64,000 nucleotides of DNA from assembly GCF_014836675.1 (NCBI RefSeq), contig NZ_JACSQK010000001.1, positions 270,334-334,333 of the forward strand, written 5' to 3'. The DNA comes from Comamonas avium. Its GTDB lineage: Bacteria > Pseudomonadota > Gammaproteobacteria > Burkholderiales > Burkholderiaceae_C. Below, in pieces: positions 57,201 through 64,000 of the stretch. The translations under genes and the position numbers were made by a program. The first letter of the stretch is position 1; each line of letters opens with the position of its first letter. The notes beneath the pieces are model-generated. The model worked only from the letters and a program-made list of their open reading frames with translations. It searched no databases and was not told the DNA's origin.

Positions 57201-57313
57201 TGGCGAACTTCAGCTAGTGCAGCGGTGGGCGAGAAGCCCATCACTGCCAAGCTGGATGCCGCCAGACTCGAACCAGTCACTTTCATGAACTGGCGTCTGG
57301 AGAATTGCACCAT
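54257..57313 (-). CDS. fdoG: Formate dehydrogenase, catalytic selenocysteine (alpha) subunit
   Basis: One 1018-residue reading frame interrupted only by TGA at 56723-56725 (residue 197). The flanks read NQARV-TGA-HGPTVAGLAPTFG, exactly the Sec context RVUHGPTVA of FdnG/FdoG, so the TGA is selenocysteine, the metal ligand that oxidises formate. Tat signal SRRQFMKVTGSSLAASSLAV at the N-terminus sends it to the periplasm; a [4Fe-4S] motif CTYCSVGCGLLM follows; the C-terminal part has the molybdopterin guanine dinucleotide domains (TYRLTEHFHYW, GVPIHWGFSSTGRKG). Automatic calling would split it in two. Needs selA, selB and selC, encoded just downstream. Confidence 0.96.
56681..56725 (-). promoter_or_regulatory. 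SECIS hairpin in fdoG
   Basis: Directly after the TGA the RNA can fold with CACGGCC (56716-56722) against GGCCGTG (56681-56687) and an apical GGCA-GGTCT-TGCC. The apical loop GGUCU matches the bulged-G/U loop of the E. coli fdhF and fdnG elements bound by SelB. Confidence 0.88.
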
Positions 57314-57681
57314 GGGGTTACCTTTTTTAAAACTTGACGCTTGTAGGCGGAATTCTAGTTATATGTCTCATACAAGACCCACTCACCTGCCTTTATCCGA
57401 TGGCAGTGGCTGGTGAATGTGTGCATATGTTTGCATGGATCAAGTTTGCATATAGATGGGCAAACCCTTGGGAGCGGGTAAGACAACGTCTGAAATACAG
57501 CTGCTGCGCTTGCGGACAGCACAGTCAGACAAGAGCGGAGACAATTGCAGGCTGGTTATGAAGGTTCTCTGCAGCGCAGAGGGGTGTCGAGGCTCGACCA
57601 AGCTTTCTCTTGTCGTCCACACGGTTCTTGGATGCTTTGTTGAGCCTGAGCACCTTTTCTTTTTTGCACTGTTGAATTCTG
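57314..57681. other. Divergent promoter region of fdoG and selU
   Basis: No gene seen. GTTTGCAT occurs twice, 15 bp apart (57429-57436 and 57444-57451), around a partial FNR-like half site (ATCAA at 57439-57443). No clear -35/-10 pair was identified for either gene. Confidence 0.45.
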
Positions 57682-58749
57682 ATGTCCCACCGCCAACCCG
57701 TACGTGTCACTGAGATTGCACAGTACAGCGCCATCATTGATGCCCGCACACCTGCTGAATTTGAGCTGGACCACATTCCGGGGGCCATCAATTGCCCTGT
57801 GTTGAGCAATGAAGAGCGGGCCATCATTGGCACTATCTATAAGCAGGTCAGTCCGTTTGAAGCCAAGCGTTTGGGCGCATCCATGGTGGCGGCCAACCTT
57901 GCTTTGCATTTGAAAGAGACATTTGCAGACAAGCCTGCCAACTGGAAACCATTGGTTTACTGCTGGCGAGGCGGCTTGCGCAGTGGTTCCATGGTGACTT
58001 GGCTACGCTTGGTAGGCTGGGATGCCCAGCAACTGGCTGGTGGCTACAAATCTTTTCGCCACCAAGTGGTCGAGCAAATTGATGCCATCGTGCCGCAACT
58101 GCAGTTGCGTGTGCTGTGTGGTGCCACAGGAAGTGCCAAGACGAGTGTGTTGCTTGCGCTACAGCAGCAAGGTGCACAAGTGCTGGATTTGGAGGGGCTT
58201 GCACGGCACAAAGGCTCGCTGCTGGGTTCTCTGCCTGGGGTTGCCCAGCCCAGCCAAAAGAATTTTGAGACGTTGCTGGCACAGCAAATGCAGGCGCTGG
58301 ATTTGAGCCTGCCAGTTTATATCGAGGGGGAGAGCCCCAAAATTGGCCGAGTGGGGTTGCCTGTATTGCTGGTGCAGCACATGCGTCAGTCTCCGGTGGT
58401 CGAAATCAAGGCCACCCCCGAAGCGCGCTTGGCATATTTGCTGCGTGACTACGCATATCTGGGCGACGACGTGGATACTTTGTGCGAGCGCCTGGGCTTT
58501 CTCAAAGAAATTCAAGGCGGCGAAACCATTGCACGCTGGCAGCAGTGGGCGCAGGAAGGCAATCTGCCAGCCTTGTTTGAAGAGCTGATGCGATTGCACT
58601 ATGACCCACAGTATGAGCGCTCGCAGTCCAAGCATTTTGAGCAGTGGAGTCAGCGACCGAGCATTGCTGCGAATGACCTGTCTGAAACTTCTATCCAACA
58701 GCTCGCACAACGTATTGCTGGGTTAAATTCACCAGTATCTGTGACGTGA
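57682..58749 (+). CDS. selU: tRNA 2-selenouridine synthase
   Basis: SelU (MnmH, YbbB) replaces sulfur of 2-thiouridine 34 in tRNA-Lys, -Glu and -Gln by selenium via a geranylated intermediate. The 355-residue protein has a rhodanese domain with catalytic Cys94 in VYCWRGGLRSGSM and a P-loop domain with GATGSAKT (147-154); ARLAYLLRDYAYLGDDVDTL follows. It is divergent from the formate dehydrogenase operon and shares the need for selenophosphate (SelD, not in the window). Confidence 0.94.
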   Translation: MSHRQPVRVTEIAQYSAIIDARTPAEFELDHIPGAINCPVLSNEERAIIGTIYKQVSPFEAKRLGASMVAANLALHLKETFADKPANWKPLVYCWRGGLRSGSMVTWLRLVGWDAQQLAGGYKSFRHQVVEQIDAIVPQLQLRVLCGATGSAKTSVLLALQQQGAQVLDLEGLARHKGSLLGSLPGVAQPSQKNFETLLAQQMQALDLSLPVYIEGESPKIGRVGLPVLLVQHMRQSPVVEIKATPEARLAYLLRDYAYLGDDVDTLCERLGFLKEIQGGETIARWQQWAQEGNLPALFEELMRLHYDPQYERSQSKHFEQWSQRPSIAANDLSETSIQQLAQRIAGLNSPVSVT

Positions 58750-58779
58750 TGACTGATTTCTTCCAAGCAGGAGCACCGT

Positions 58780-59664
58780 ATGCCTGAACATGCATTTCCC
58801 CCCATCGATCGCATCCTTGCCAGAAAAGGCAGCTTGGGAGAGGGGATGGAGATTTCTCGTGCACTGCCCACACGCGGACGGCGCATGGTCGGTGCTTGGT
58901 GCTTTCTTGACCATCTCGGGCCTATCGCTTTTGATGAAGGTCAGGGCATGCATGTGGGGGCGCACCCGCATACGCGCTTGCAAACCTTTACCTGGATGAT
59001 TGAAGGGGAAGTCATGCACCGCGATAGCTTGGGCTCAGAACAAGTTGTGAGGCCGGGGCAGGTCAATTTGATGACGGCCGGCTATGGCATATCGCACACT
59101 GAAGATTCAGTGGCGCCCGGTGTACGCTTGCATGCTGCGCAGCTGTGGATTGCGCTGCCCCGTGCGGTGGCGGATCAACCCCCCGCTTTTTCGCACTACG
59201 CTGACGTGCCGCAGTGGCAAGAGCAAGGCTGCCAATGGTCGTTGATGGCCGGTAGCTATCGCGCTTACACGGCACCCACCGATTTGCACTCGCCCATGCT
59301 GGGTCTGGAAGTGCTGAGTGCACAAGGTGCTGATTTCGTACTGGAAATGCGCCCAGATTTTGAATACGGGCTGTTTGCACTGACAGGTGGCTTTGCCCTC
59401 GAAGGCGAAACTTATGGGGTTGATGAGTTGGCCTACATAGCGCCGGGGCGCGTGTTTTTGAATGTACAAGTGCCCGCTGGTACGCGTCTGCTGGTGATCG
59501 GAGGAACTCCGTTTACCGACCCTATCACCATGTGGTGGAACTTTGTGGGTGCAGATATGGCCAGTATTCGTACATACCGCGCTGCCTGGGAGGCGGGCGA
59601 TGCACGTTTTGGCAGTGTGCCTGGTGGTGAGCACCGCCGTTTGTCCGCACCTGCCTTGCCTTAG
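58780..59664 (+). CDS. Pirin family protein
   Basis: The 294-residue bicupin has the pirin signature: VGAWCFLDHLGPIAF, metal-binding His/Glu in VGAHPHTRLQTFTWMIEGEV and MHRDSLGSEQVVRPGQVNLM, and the late TPFTDPITMWWNFVG. Bacterial pirins act as quercetinases or as regulators bound to metabolic enzymes. AGGAG precedes the ATG. It lies 30 bp after selU, so may be co-transcribed, with no obvious functional tie. Confidence 0.92.
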   Translation: MPEHAFPPIDRILARKGSLGEGMEISRALPTRGRRMVGAWCFLDHLGPIAFDEGQGMHVGAHPHTRLQTFTWMIEGEVMHRDSLGSEQVVRPGQVNLMTAGYGISHTEDSVAPGVRLHAAQLWIALPRAVADQPPAFSHYADVPQWQEQGCQWSLMAGSYRAYTAPTDLHSPMLGLEVLSAQGADFVLEMRPDFEYGLFALTGGFALEGETYGVDELAYIAPGRVFLNVQVPAGTRLLVIGGTPFTDPITMWWNFVGADMASIRTYRAAWEAGDARFGSVPGGEHRRLSAPALP

Positions 59665-59805
59665 TCATACCAAGCTCTACTAAGAGCCTGCCTTTGACAG
59701 GCAGTGGCAGCGCTTCGTGGTAGAGGCCGCATACCCCTGCTGCGTTGATTTGATGAGGTTTGAAATAGATCTTTGTAAGCCATTTGGACGGGGAGAATTT
59801 CTTCA

Positions 59806-60312
59806 GTGCATTCTCAGAGCAACGCCGCGCGCCGGTCACTGTGGCGCATGCAGGCAGGCATGGCGATTTTTTGGATGGTGGTGCTGGGTGTGATGTATGT
59901 GGCCATGGACCGGTACTTGCAGCCCTCGGCCTCCGTGATCACTTCTGACGGAGGGCTGCAACTGCAGCGCCACCGGGATGGGCACTTTTATGTAGACGGC
60001 AGCATCAATGGTCAGCCTGTGCTGTTTATGGTGGACACGGGTGCTACGTCGATTTCCGTAACCGATGCCCTGGCTCAGCGCGCAGGTCTTGAAGGTGGAG
60101 AAGTAGTCCAGTTTCGCACCGCCAATGGCGTGCGCATGGGGCGTCTGGTGCGTGCGCAAAGCGTGACTGTAGGGCCGTTGCAAGCGCGCAATTTGACCGT
60201 GGGCACCGGCTATACCGGCACCAGCGAACAAGACGCTCTGCTGGGGCAGAACTTCTTGCGCCAGTTTGATGTGCTGATGCGTGGAGAAGTTATGGAGTTG
60301 CGGCCTCGCTAA
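59806..60312 (+). CDS. Membrane-anchored retropepsin-like aspartic protease
   Basis: The 168-residue protein has an N-terminal membrane helix (GMAIFWMVVLGVMYVAMD) and a single retropepsin domain: GQPVLFMVDTGATSISVTDA (active-site DTGA) and DALLGQNFLRQFDV. Such one-domain proteases work as dimers; the family (TIGR02281 type, retropepsin-like) is widespread in proteobacteria with unknown substrates. GTG start at 59806 with GGGAG 10 nt upstream. Confidence 0.85.
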   Translation: MHSQSNAARRSLWRMQAGMAIFWMVVLGVMYVAMDRYLQPSASVITSDGGLQLQRHRDGHFYVDGSINGQPVLFMVDTGATSISVTDALAQRAGLEGGEVVQFRTANGVRMGRLVRAQSVTVGPLQARNLTVGTGYTGTSEQDALLGQNFLRQFDVLMRGEVMELRPR

Positions 60313-60321
60313 ATATTCATA

Positions 60322-60361
60322 GCTGTTAACGCACGCTTTAGATGTGCTAACAGCCATTTTT
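60322..60361 (+). terminator. Terminator after the protease gene
   Basis: GCTGTTA with GCAC (60322-60334) pairs with GTGC and TAACAGC (60344-60354), then CATTTTTATT. Confidence 0.7.
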
Positions 60362-60382
60362 ATTCCAGTTTTTGATGTGTGG

Positions 60383-62002
60383 TCACGCTGCAATGGCAAG
60401 CGTGGGTTCTTTGGTCTCCCGCAAAACCTCTACGGACACAAACCGCGATGGCATGGTGAACTGCTTGACCGCCTTGTCCAGCACGCTGGCCTGGTCGTGC
60501 AGCGACGATGAAGCCGCACTCGATTGCTCCACCAAGGCTGCGTTTTGCTGGGTCATCTGCTCCAGTTCATCGACTGAGCGCATCACATTGGCAATCTGGC
60601 GGTGCTGCACGTGTGTGGCTTCGGTGATTTCGGCAATCACCTGGGCCACGCGGTCAACGCTGCCCACAATGTCATCCATGGTGCTCCCCGCCTGGCGCAC
60701 CAGCGATGTACCGCTGTCGACACATTCTGTGGATGCGGTAATCAGCGCCTTGATTTCGCGGGCCGCCTCGGCACTGCGTCCAGCAAGTGAGCGCACTTCG
60801 TTGGCCACCACGGCAAATCCCCGGCCTTGCTCGCCTGCGCGGGCGGCTTCCACTGCTGCATTCAGTGCCAGGATATTGGTTTGAAAGGCAATGCCGTCAA
60901 TCACTCCGGTGATTTGGGCAATACGCTCAGAGCTGTGTGCAATTTGCTGCATGGTGTGCACCACGTTGGCGGTCACTTGCTTGCCACGCTGTGCCACATT
61001 GGTAGCAGCCTGCGCTTGCTGGTGGGCCATTTCGCTGGATTGGGCGCTGTGTTGGACGCCCTGACCCAACTCTTCCATCGCGCCTGCAGTGGTTTGCAAA
61101 TGGGTGGCTGTGCCTTCGGTGCGCTCACTCAGGTGGTGGTTGCCACTGGCAATTTCTGCACTGGCGGTAGAGACCTGACCTGCCGCTGCCTGCACTTGCG
61201 CGACCAAGCTGCGCAGAGCGCTTTGCATCTCGGCCATGGATTGCACCAGCTGACCCACTTCGTCTCGGTTGAGCGGCACGATATCCTGCGATAAATCTCC
61301 TGCGGCCACCCGCTGGGCCATTTTGCGAGCCATTTGCAAGGACCGCATGATGTTGCGCACACTCAAGACTGTGATGGGCAGCATGACGAAAATGGAGGCC
61401 AAAACCACTGCTGCCATCAGCATTTTCATGTGCAGGGCTTGCTGTGCAATGGTGGCGCGGCCCGTTTCTAGCTCAGACTGGGCCTGCATGACCGCTGCGC
61501 CCAGCAGTGCATCGGCGTCATGGATGGCGCTGCGCACCACCTCAGCTTGCTCGGCGCCTTCCGCCGGGCTGACCAGACCTTTGCGCACTTGTTCCATGAC
61601 AGGGGCGAGATCTTCACCGTAGCGCTCCAGTGAGGTGCTGACGACGTTGAGCTTTTGCGCATATTCGGAGGAGGGCGGTTGCAGCATCAGCAGCATCTGG
61701 ACACGCTCTTTGAGGCTGGCAAGAGTGGTTTGCCAGCGTCCCAGCATTTCTGCGACCATGTCCGAGTTGTCGGAATTGACAATCGTGTTTTTTTCGGCCA
61801 ATTGCACATTCCCTAAGTTGGTGCGCAGCTCGCTGATGTCTACCAATGTCTGCACCCGCGTGGTGAAGATATCTTCTACTGTCTTGCGCGTTTGCTCTAA
61901 GGCATAAAACCCTGCCCCGCCAATAATGACCAGCATGGCCAGGCAAAACAGGGTGCCGCAGTAAAGACGGCTTTTGATCGACAGGTTGGCTACAAACTTC
62001 AT
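60383..62002 (-). CDS. Methyl-accepting chemotaxis protein
   Basis: The 539-residue chemoreceptor has TM1 (about 14-33, [20 protein letters not shown]), a four-helix-bundle periplasmic sensor domain (about 35-190), TM2 (about 195-215, [20 protein letters not shown]), a HAMP domain ([20 protein letters not shown]) and a signalling domain with the hairpin tip [20 protein letters not shown]. Start at ATG 62002 with AAGGGA upstream; the longer frame includes debris of the trpB pseudogene. No C-terminal CheR-binding pentapeptide is seen. Confidence 0.93.
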   Translation of the reverse strand: MKFVANLSIKSRLYCGTLFCLAMLVIIGGAGFYALEQTRKTVEDIFTTRVQTLVDISELRTNLGNVQLAEKNTIVNSDNSDMVAEMLGRWQTTLASLKERVQMLLMLQPPSSEYAQKLNVVSTSLERYGEDLAPVMEQVRKGLVSPAEGAEQAEVVRSAIHDADALLGAAVMQAQSELETGRATIAQQALHMKMLMAAVVLASIFVMLPITVLSVRNIMRSLQMARKMAQRVAAGDLSQDIVPLNRDEVGQLVQSMAEMQSALRSLVAQVQAAAGQVSTASAEIASGNHHLSERTEGTATHLQTTAGAMEELGQGVQHSAQSSEMAHQQAQAATNVAQRGKQVTANVVHTMQQIAHSSERIAQITGVIDGIAFQTNILALNAAVEAARAGEQGRGFAVVANEVRSLAGRSAEAAREIKALITASTECVDSGTSLVRQAGSTMDDIVGSVDRVAQVIAEITEATHVQHRQIANVMRSVDELEQMTQQNAALVEQSSAASSSLHDQASVLDKAVKQFTMPSRFVSVEVLRETKEPTLAIAA

Positions 62003-62111
62003 CCCAAATCCCTTCCATGTGCACCGCAACTTGTGGCTGCGATAGATGTAAGCATTCGTTGCAACATTCGCGCCAGCCATCGGGTTGTGGCGGTAAATGT
62101 TGAGAGTGGGC

Positions 62112-62616
62112 TTAGAGACCCAGAATTTTTGCAAGATAGTCGGCGTCTTTATCGCCACGACCAGACAGGCTGAACAGAATGTGATGTGCTCAGATCAGCG
62201 TGGAAGCCATTGCACATGGCCTATCCCACGGCGTGTGCGATTTTCAGTGCAGCAATGTTCAGCAATGGCCATTTTTTTCATGAATTTGGTCAGCAATGGT
62301 TCTCCCAGACAGTGGTTGTTTTTGTGCGCGCCTGCGCGTCTGTGTGGTTGAGGTCTTCACGCTTTAGGTGAATTTGCGCACCACCCAGCAGTGCAGACCG
62401 GCGTTTGGTGTGAAAAATGGGGCTGGGCCGTCTCACATAGCTGGCGAATAGCTCCACCAGCTCACCTTGAAAATTTTGCCGCTGGGCAATCTGTGCGTAG
62501 ACAGGGTTGATGTCATCCATCGCCTGCTTCAGATGTGGCGTCACCAAGTGGTCACCGTAGGGGCCGAAAAACCCCTGATCATCGTGCATGGGAGCACTGT
62601 TGGAGGGTGTGTTCAT
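62112..62616 (-). pseudogene. trpB: Tryptophan synthase beta-chain remnant (internally deleted, frameshifted)
   Basis: From ATG 62616 the frame gives a normal TrpB N-terminus: GFFGPYGDHLVTPHLKQAMD, RRPSPIFHTKR and IHLKREDLNHT. There the frame shifts; the next frame reads GAHKNNHCLGEPLLTKFMKK and MAIAE, the continuation of TrpB around the PLP lysine. Then about two thirds of the gene is absent and the C-terminus appears, NIAALKIAHAVG and finally [20 protein letters not shown] with ILGL and stop at 62112. About 165 of the usual 400 or so codons remain. A functional copy must be elsewhere. Confidence 0.85.
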
Positions 62617-62818
62617 GTTGGGGCTGTGTTCACAATAGGTGTAAGAGGTTCACCCATATTGATAGCACACGATGTTTGTTCTCCACCATGGGCGATTGCC
62701 CGGCTTGTCAGAGCTACGGTGGTGGGATGGTGGATTCTTTATCGTTGCTTGTGTGCGGTTTGATAGCCGATTGCGGCACTAGGTCAGCACACTGACACCA
62801 GTCAACATGCCGACTGCT

Positions 62819-63271
62819 CTACGCCAAATTGGCTGGAATGTCTGCTTCCACCAGCAAACTCAACAAATGCAGCGATTGCTGCCAGCCCAAATAGCAGGAT
62901 TCCACGGGAATCATCTCAGGCAGGCCTTCTTGGACGATCTGTATTTCCGTGCCACAGGCAACTGCGCGCAGGTCGACTGTGGTGATCATGCTGCCGGGCA
63001 AACCGGGATCGTCAAATTGGTCACTGTTGCGAATGCGGGTGTTGGGTACCAGCTCTAGATAGACGCCACCAAAGCTGCTGCGCTCACCAGTGCTCAGGTT
63101 GATGAAGGCCATGCGAAAGTGCCCCCCGGGGCGTGCATCCATTTCCTGTACTTCGCAGACAAAGCCGTGTGGAGGCATCCATTTGACGAGGGCTGCAGCG
63201 ATAGTAAAGGCGCGGTAGATGCGTTCGGGTGGCGCCTGAAGTACGCGGTGCAGCTGAATGGTGTGCGGCAT
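62819..63271 (-). CDS. SRPBCC/AHSA1-family protein
   Basis: The 150-residue protein has the START-like AHSA1 fold: HRVLQAPPERIYRAFTIAAA, LVKWMPPHGFVCEVQEMDAR, PGGHFRMAFIN and the C-terminal helix LGWQQSLHLLSLLVEADIP. Ligand unknown. ATG 63271 has AGGAG 8 nt upstream; longer starts lack a site. Confidence 0.85.
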   Translation of the reverse strand: MPHTIQLHRVLQAPPERIYRAFTIAAALVKWMPPHGFVCEVQEMDARPGGHFRMAFINLSTGERSSFGGVYLELVPNTRIRNSDQFDDPGLPGSMITTVDLRAVACGTEIQIVQEGLPEMIPVESCYLGWQQSLHLLSLLVEADIPANLA

Positions 63272-63718
63272 GGCTGGATCTCCTGAACATTGAGCGAGCA
63301 GAACCAGCCTAGCTTCATCGTGGAAGCAAAGCGAGTCAAACCCATGGCGGCGAAATGGCAAAACAGGTACCACTGGTGCAGCCATCTGAGCGGTAGCGAA
63401 CGAGCACTGGTTACTTCACTCAGGACGGGCCAGGGGTGCCCACGCAAAAGGTTGGAGAAGCGTGTGAGCGATATTTTTAGGACTGTTTCAATGAATGTGC
63501 GCAGGCCTGAGCACCCAGACGATAGGTTGTACCTGTCTATGCCGCAGGGTGTCACCAGCAGGGCTGTAAGGCTTGTCAGTGGTGCAGCAGGGTGGGGTGT
63601 CTTGTGCAGCTACACACGAGAGCGCCATGCTGCCTCCAGTCATGACGCTTATAGGTTGCAAGCTGCGCAGCGTTGTCTGCGCGGCCTGCCCTTGCGGAAG
63701 TCAAAAAGTATCAGAGCA
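63272..63718. other. Gene-free stretch
   Basis: Open frames here are short and lack coding character. No repeat or strong terminator was recognised. Confidence 0.5.
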
Positions 63719-64000
63719 TTACTGCTTTTGCAGCAGCTTGATCACGCTGGAGAAGTCTTCTTTGCCATTCCCTGCAATGCTGTGCGCTGCATAAATGGCG
63801 CGTGCCATGCCGCCCAGCGGGGTGCTGGACTGGGTTTGGATAGCGTTTTCTTGTGCCAGCCCCAAGTCCTTGAGCATCAAGTCGGTGCCAAAGCCACCGA
63901 CATAACCTTTGCTAGCCGGAGCGGCCTCGTGCACGCCTGGAAAAGGGTTGTACTTTTCCAGCGCCCAGTTTCCACCCGAGCTGCGGCGCATGATTTCGCT
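63719..64000 (-). CDS. mmsB: 3-hydroxyisobutyrate dehydrogenase, C-terminal part (runs off the right edge)
   Basis: The last 93 codons are visible. SSGGNWALEKYNPFPGV, GGFGTDLMLKDLGLAQENAI and PLGGMARAIYAAH match the substrate/NAD domain end of MmsB, which oxidises 3-hydroxyisobutyrate in valine breakdown. It uses the product of the hydrolase encoded at 10940-12034, though the two are 50 kb apart. Confidence 0.85.
   Translation of the reverse strand, partial: SEIMRRSSGGNWALEKYNPFPGVHEAAPASKGYVGGFGTDLMLKDLGLAQENAIQTQSSTPLGGMARAIYAAHSIAGNGKEDFSSVIKLLQKQ

Noticed and set aside
57434-57447. FNR box for the formate dehydrogenase operon
   Set aside because: Only one half site (ATCAA) fits; the other half reads TTTGC.
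62002-62158. Longer N-terminus for the chemoreceptor
   Set aside because: The extra 52 codons overlap the end of the trpB pseudogene and lack a ribosome site; ATG 62002 starts the normal receptor.

Overview
The window looks like a chromosome segment of a betaproteobacterium of the Burkholderiales, most likely Comamonadaceae (Comamonas-like). This rests on moderate-to-high GC, the rimP-nusA-infB-rbfA-truB-typA block, the guaB/guaA neighbourhood, a sigma54/NorR-controlled flavohemoprotein, and the style of the protein sequences. It is an inference from gene content, not from a marker such as 16S rRNA, which is not in the window.

Layout. 1-2.3 kb: end of an RcnB-like gene, a lipocalin with an unusual Cys-rich N-terminus, a small basic protein and a thioredoxin-like protein. 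2.3-10.8 kb: translation and ribosome-maturation operon (rimP, nusA, infB, rbfA, truB, typA) preceded by a promoter and, almost at the transcript start, an intrinsic-terminator hairpin that looks like an attenuator. 10.9-18.9 kb: a 3-hydroxyisobutyryl-CoA hydrolase-like gene, smpB, ratA-rnfH, a DUF4124 protein, and guaB and guaA separated by a DIP1984-family gene and a Phd/VapB-VapC-type toxin-antitoxin pair with a twin palindromic operator. 19.0-24.5 kb: a visibly more GC-rich magnesium block on the minus strand (small leader ORFs, a small MgtE-N-like protein, mgtA, an exported protein, mgtC). 25.0-28.0 kb: norR and divergent hmp, with three NorR half-site pairs and a sigma54 promoter. 28-36.5 kb: HPP/CBS membrane protein, K+ channel-like protein, old yellow enzyme, lipoprotein, metNI importer, and a TetR regulator divergent from a FabF-like ketosynthase with two palindromic operators between them. 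36.6-43.0 kb: B12 uptake operon (TonB receptor, btuF, btuC, btuD, CbiX/ferredoxin fusion) under a cobalamin riboswitch.

43.2-47.97 kb is an accessory island bounded by a 59-bp direct repeat that includes the 3' end of the selenocysteine tRNA gene. It holds AlpA, DUF4406 and a broken terminase N-terminus (prophage debris), two GNATs, a VOC protein and unknown genes. 47.97-58.7 kb is a complete-looking selenium/formate locus: selC, selB, selA, fdhE, fdoI, fdoH, and fdoG with an in-frame UGA (Sec) plus SECIS hairpin, all on the minus strand, and divergent selU. selD is not in the window. The right end carries a pirin, a retropepsin-like protease, a chemoreceptor, a decaying internally deleted trpB pseudogene, an SRPBCC protein and the 3' end of mmsB.

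The strongest leads are the leader architecture upstream of mgtA (stacked small ORFs, one with its Shine-Dalgarno sequestered, plus an orphan MgtE-N-like protein), the prophage scar at selC, the trpB pseudogene, and the attenuator-like hairpin in front of rimP-nusA-infB.
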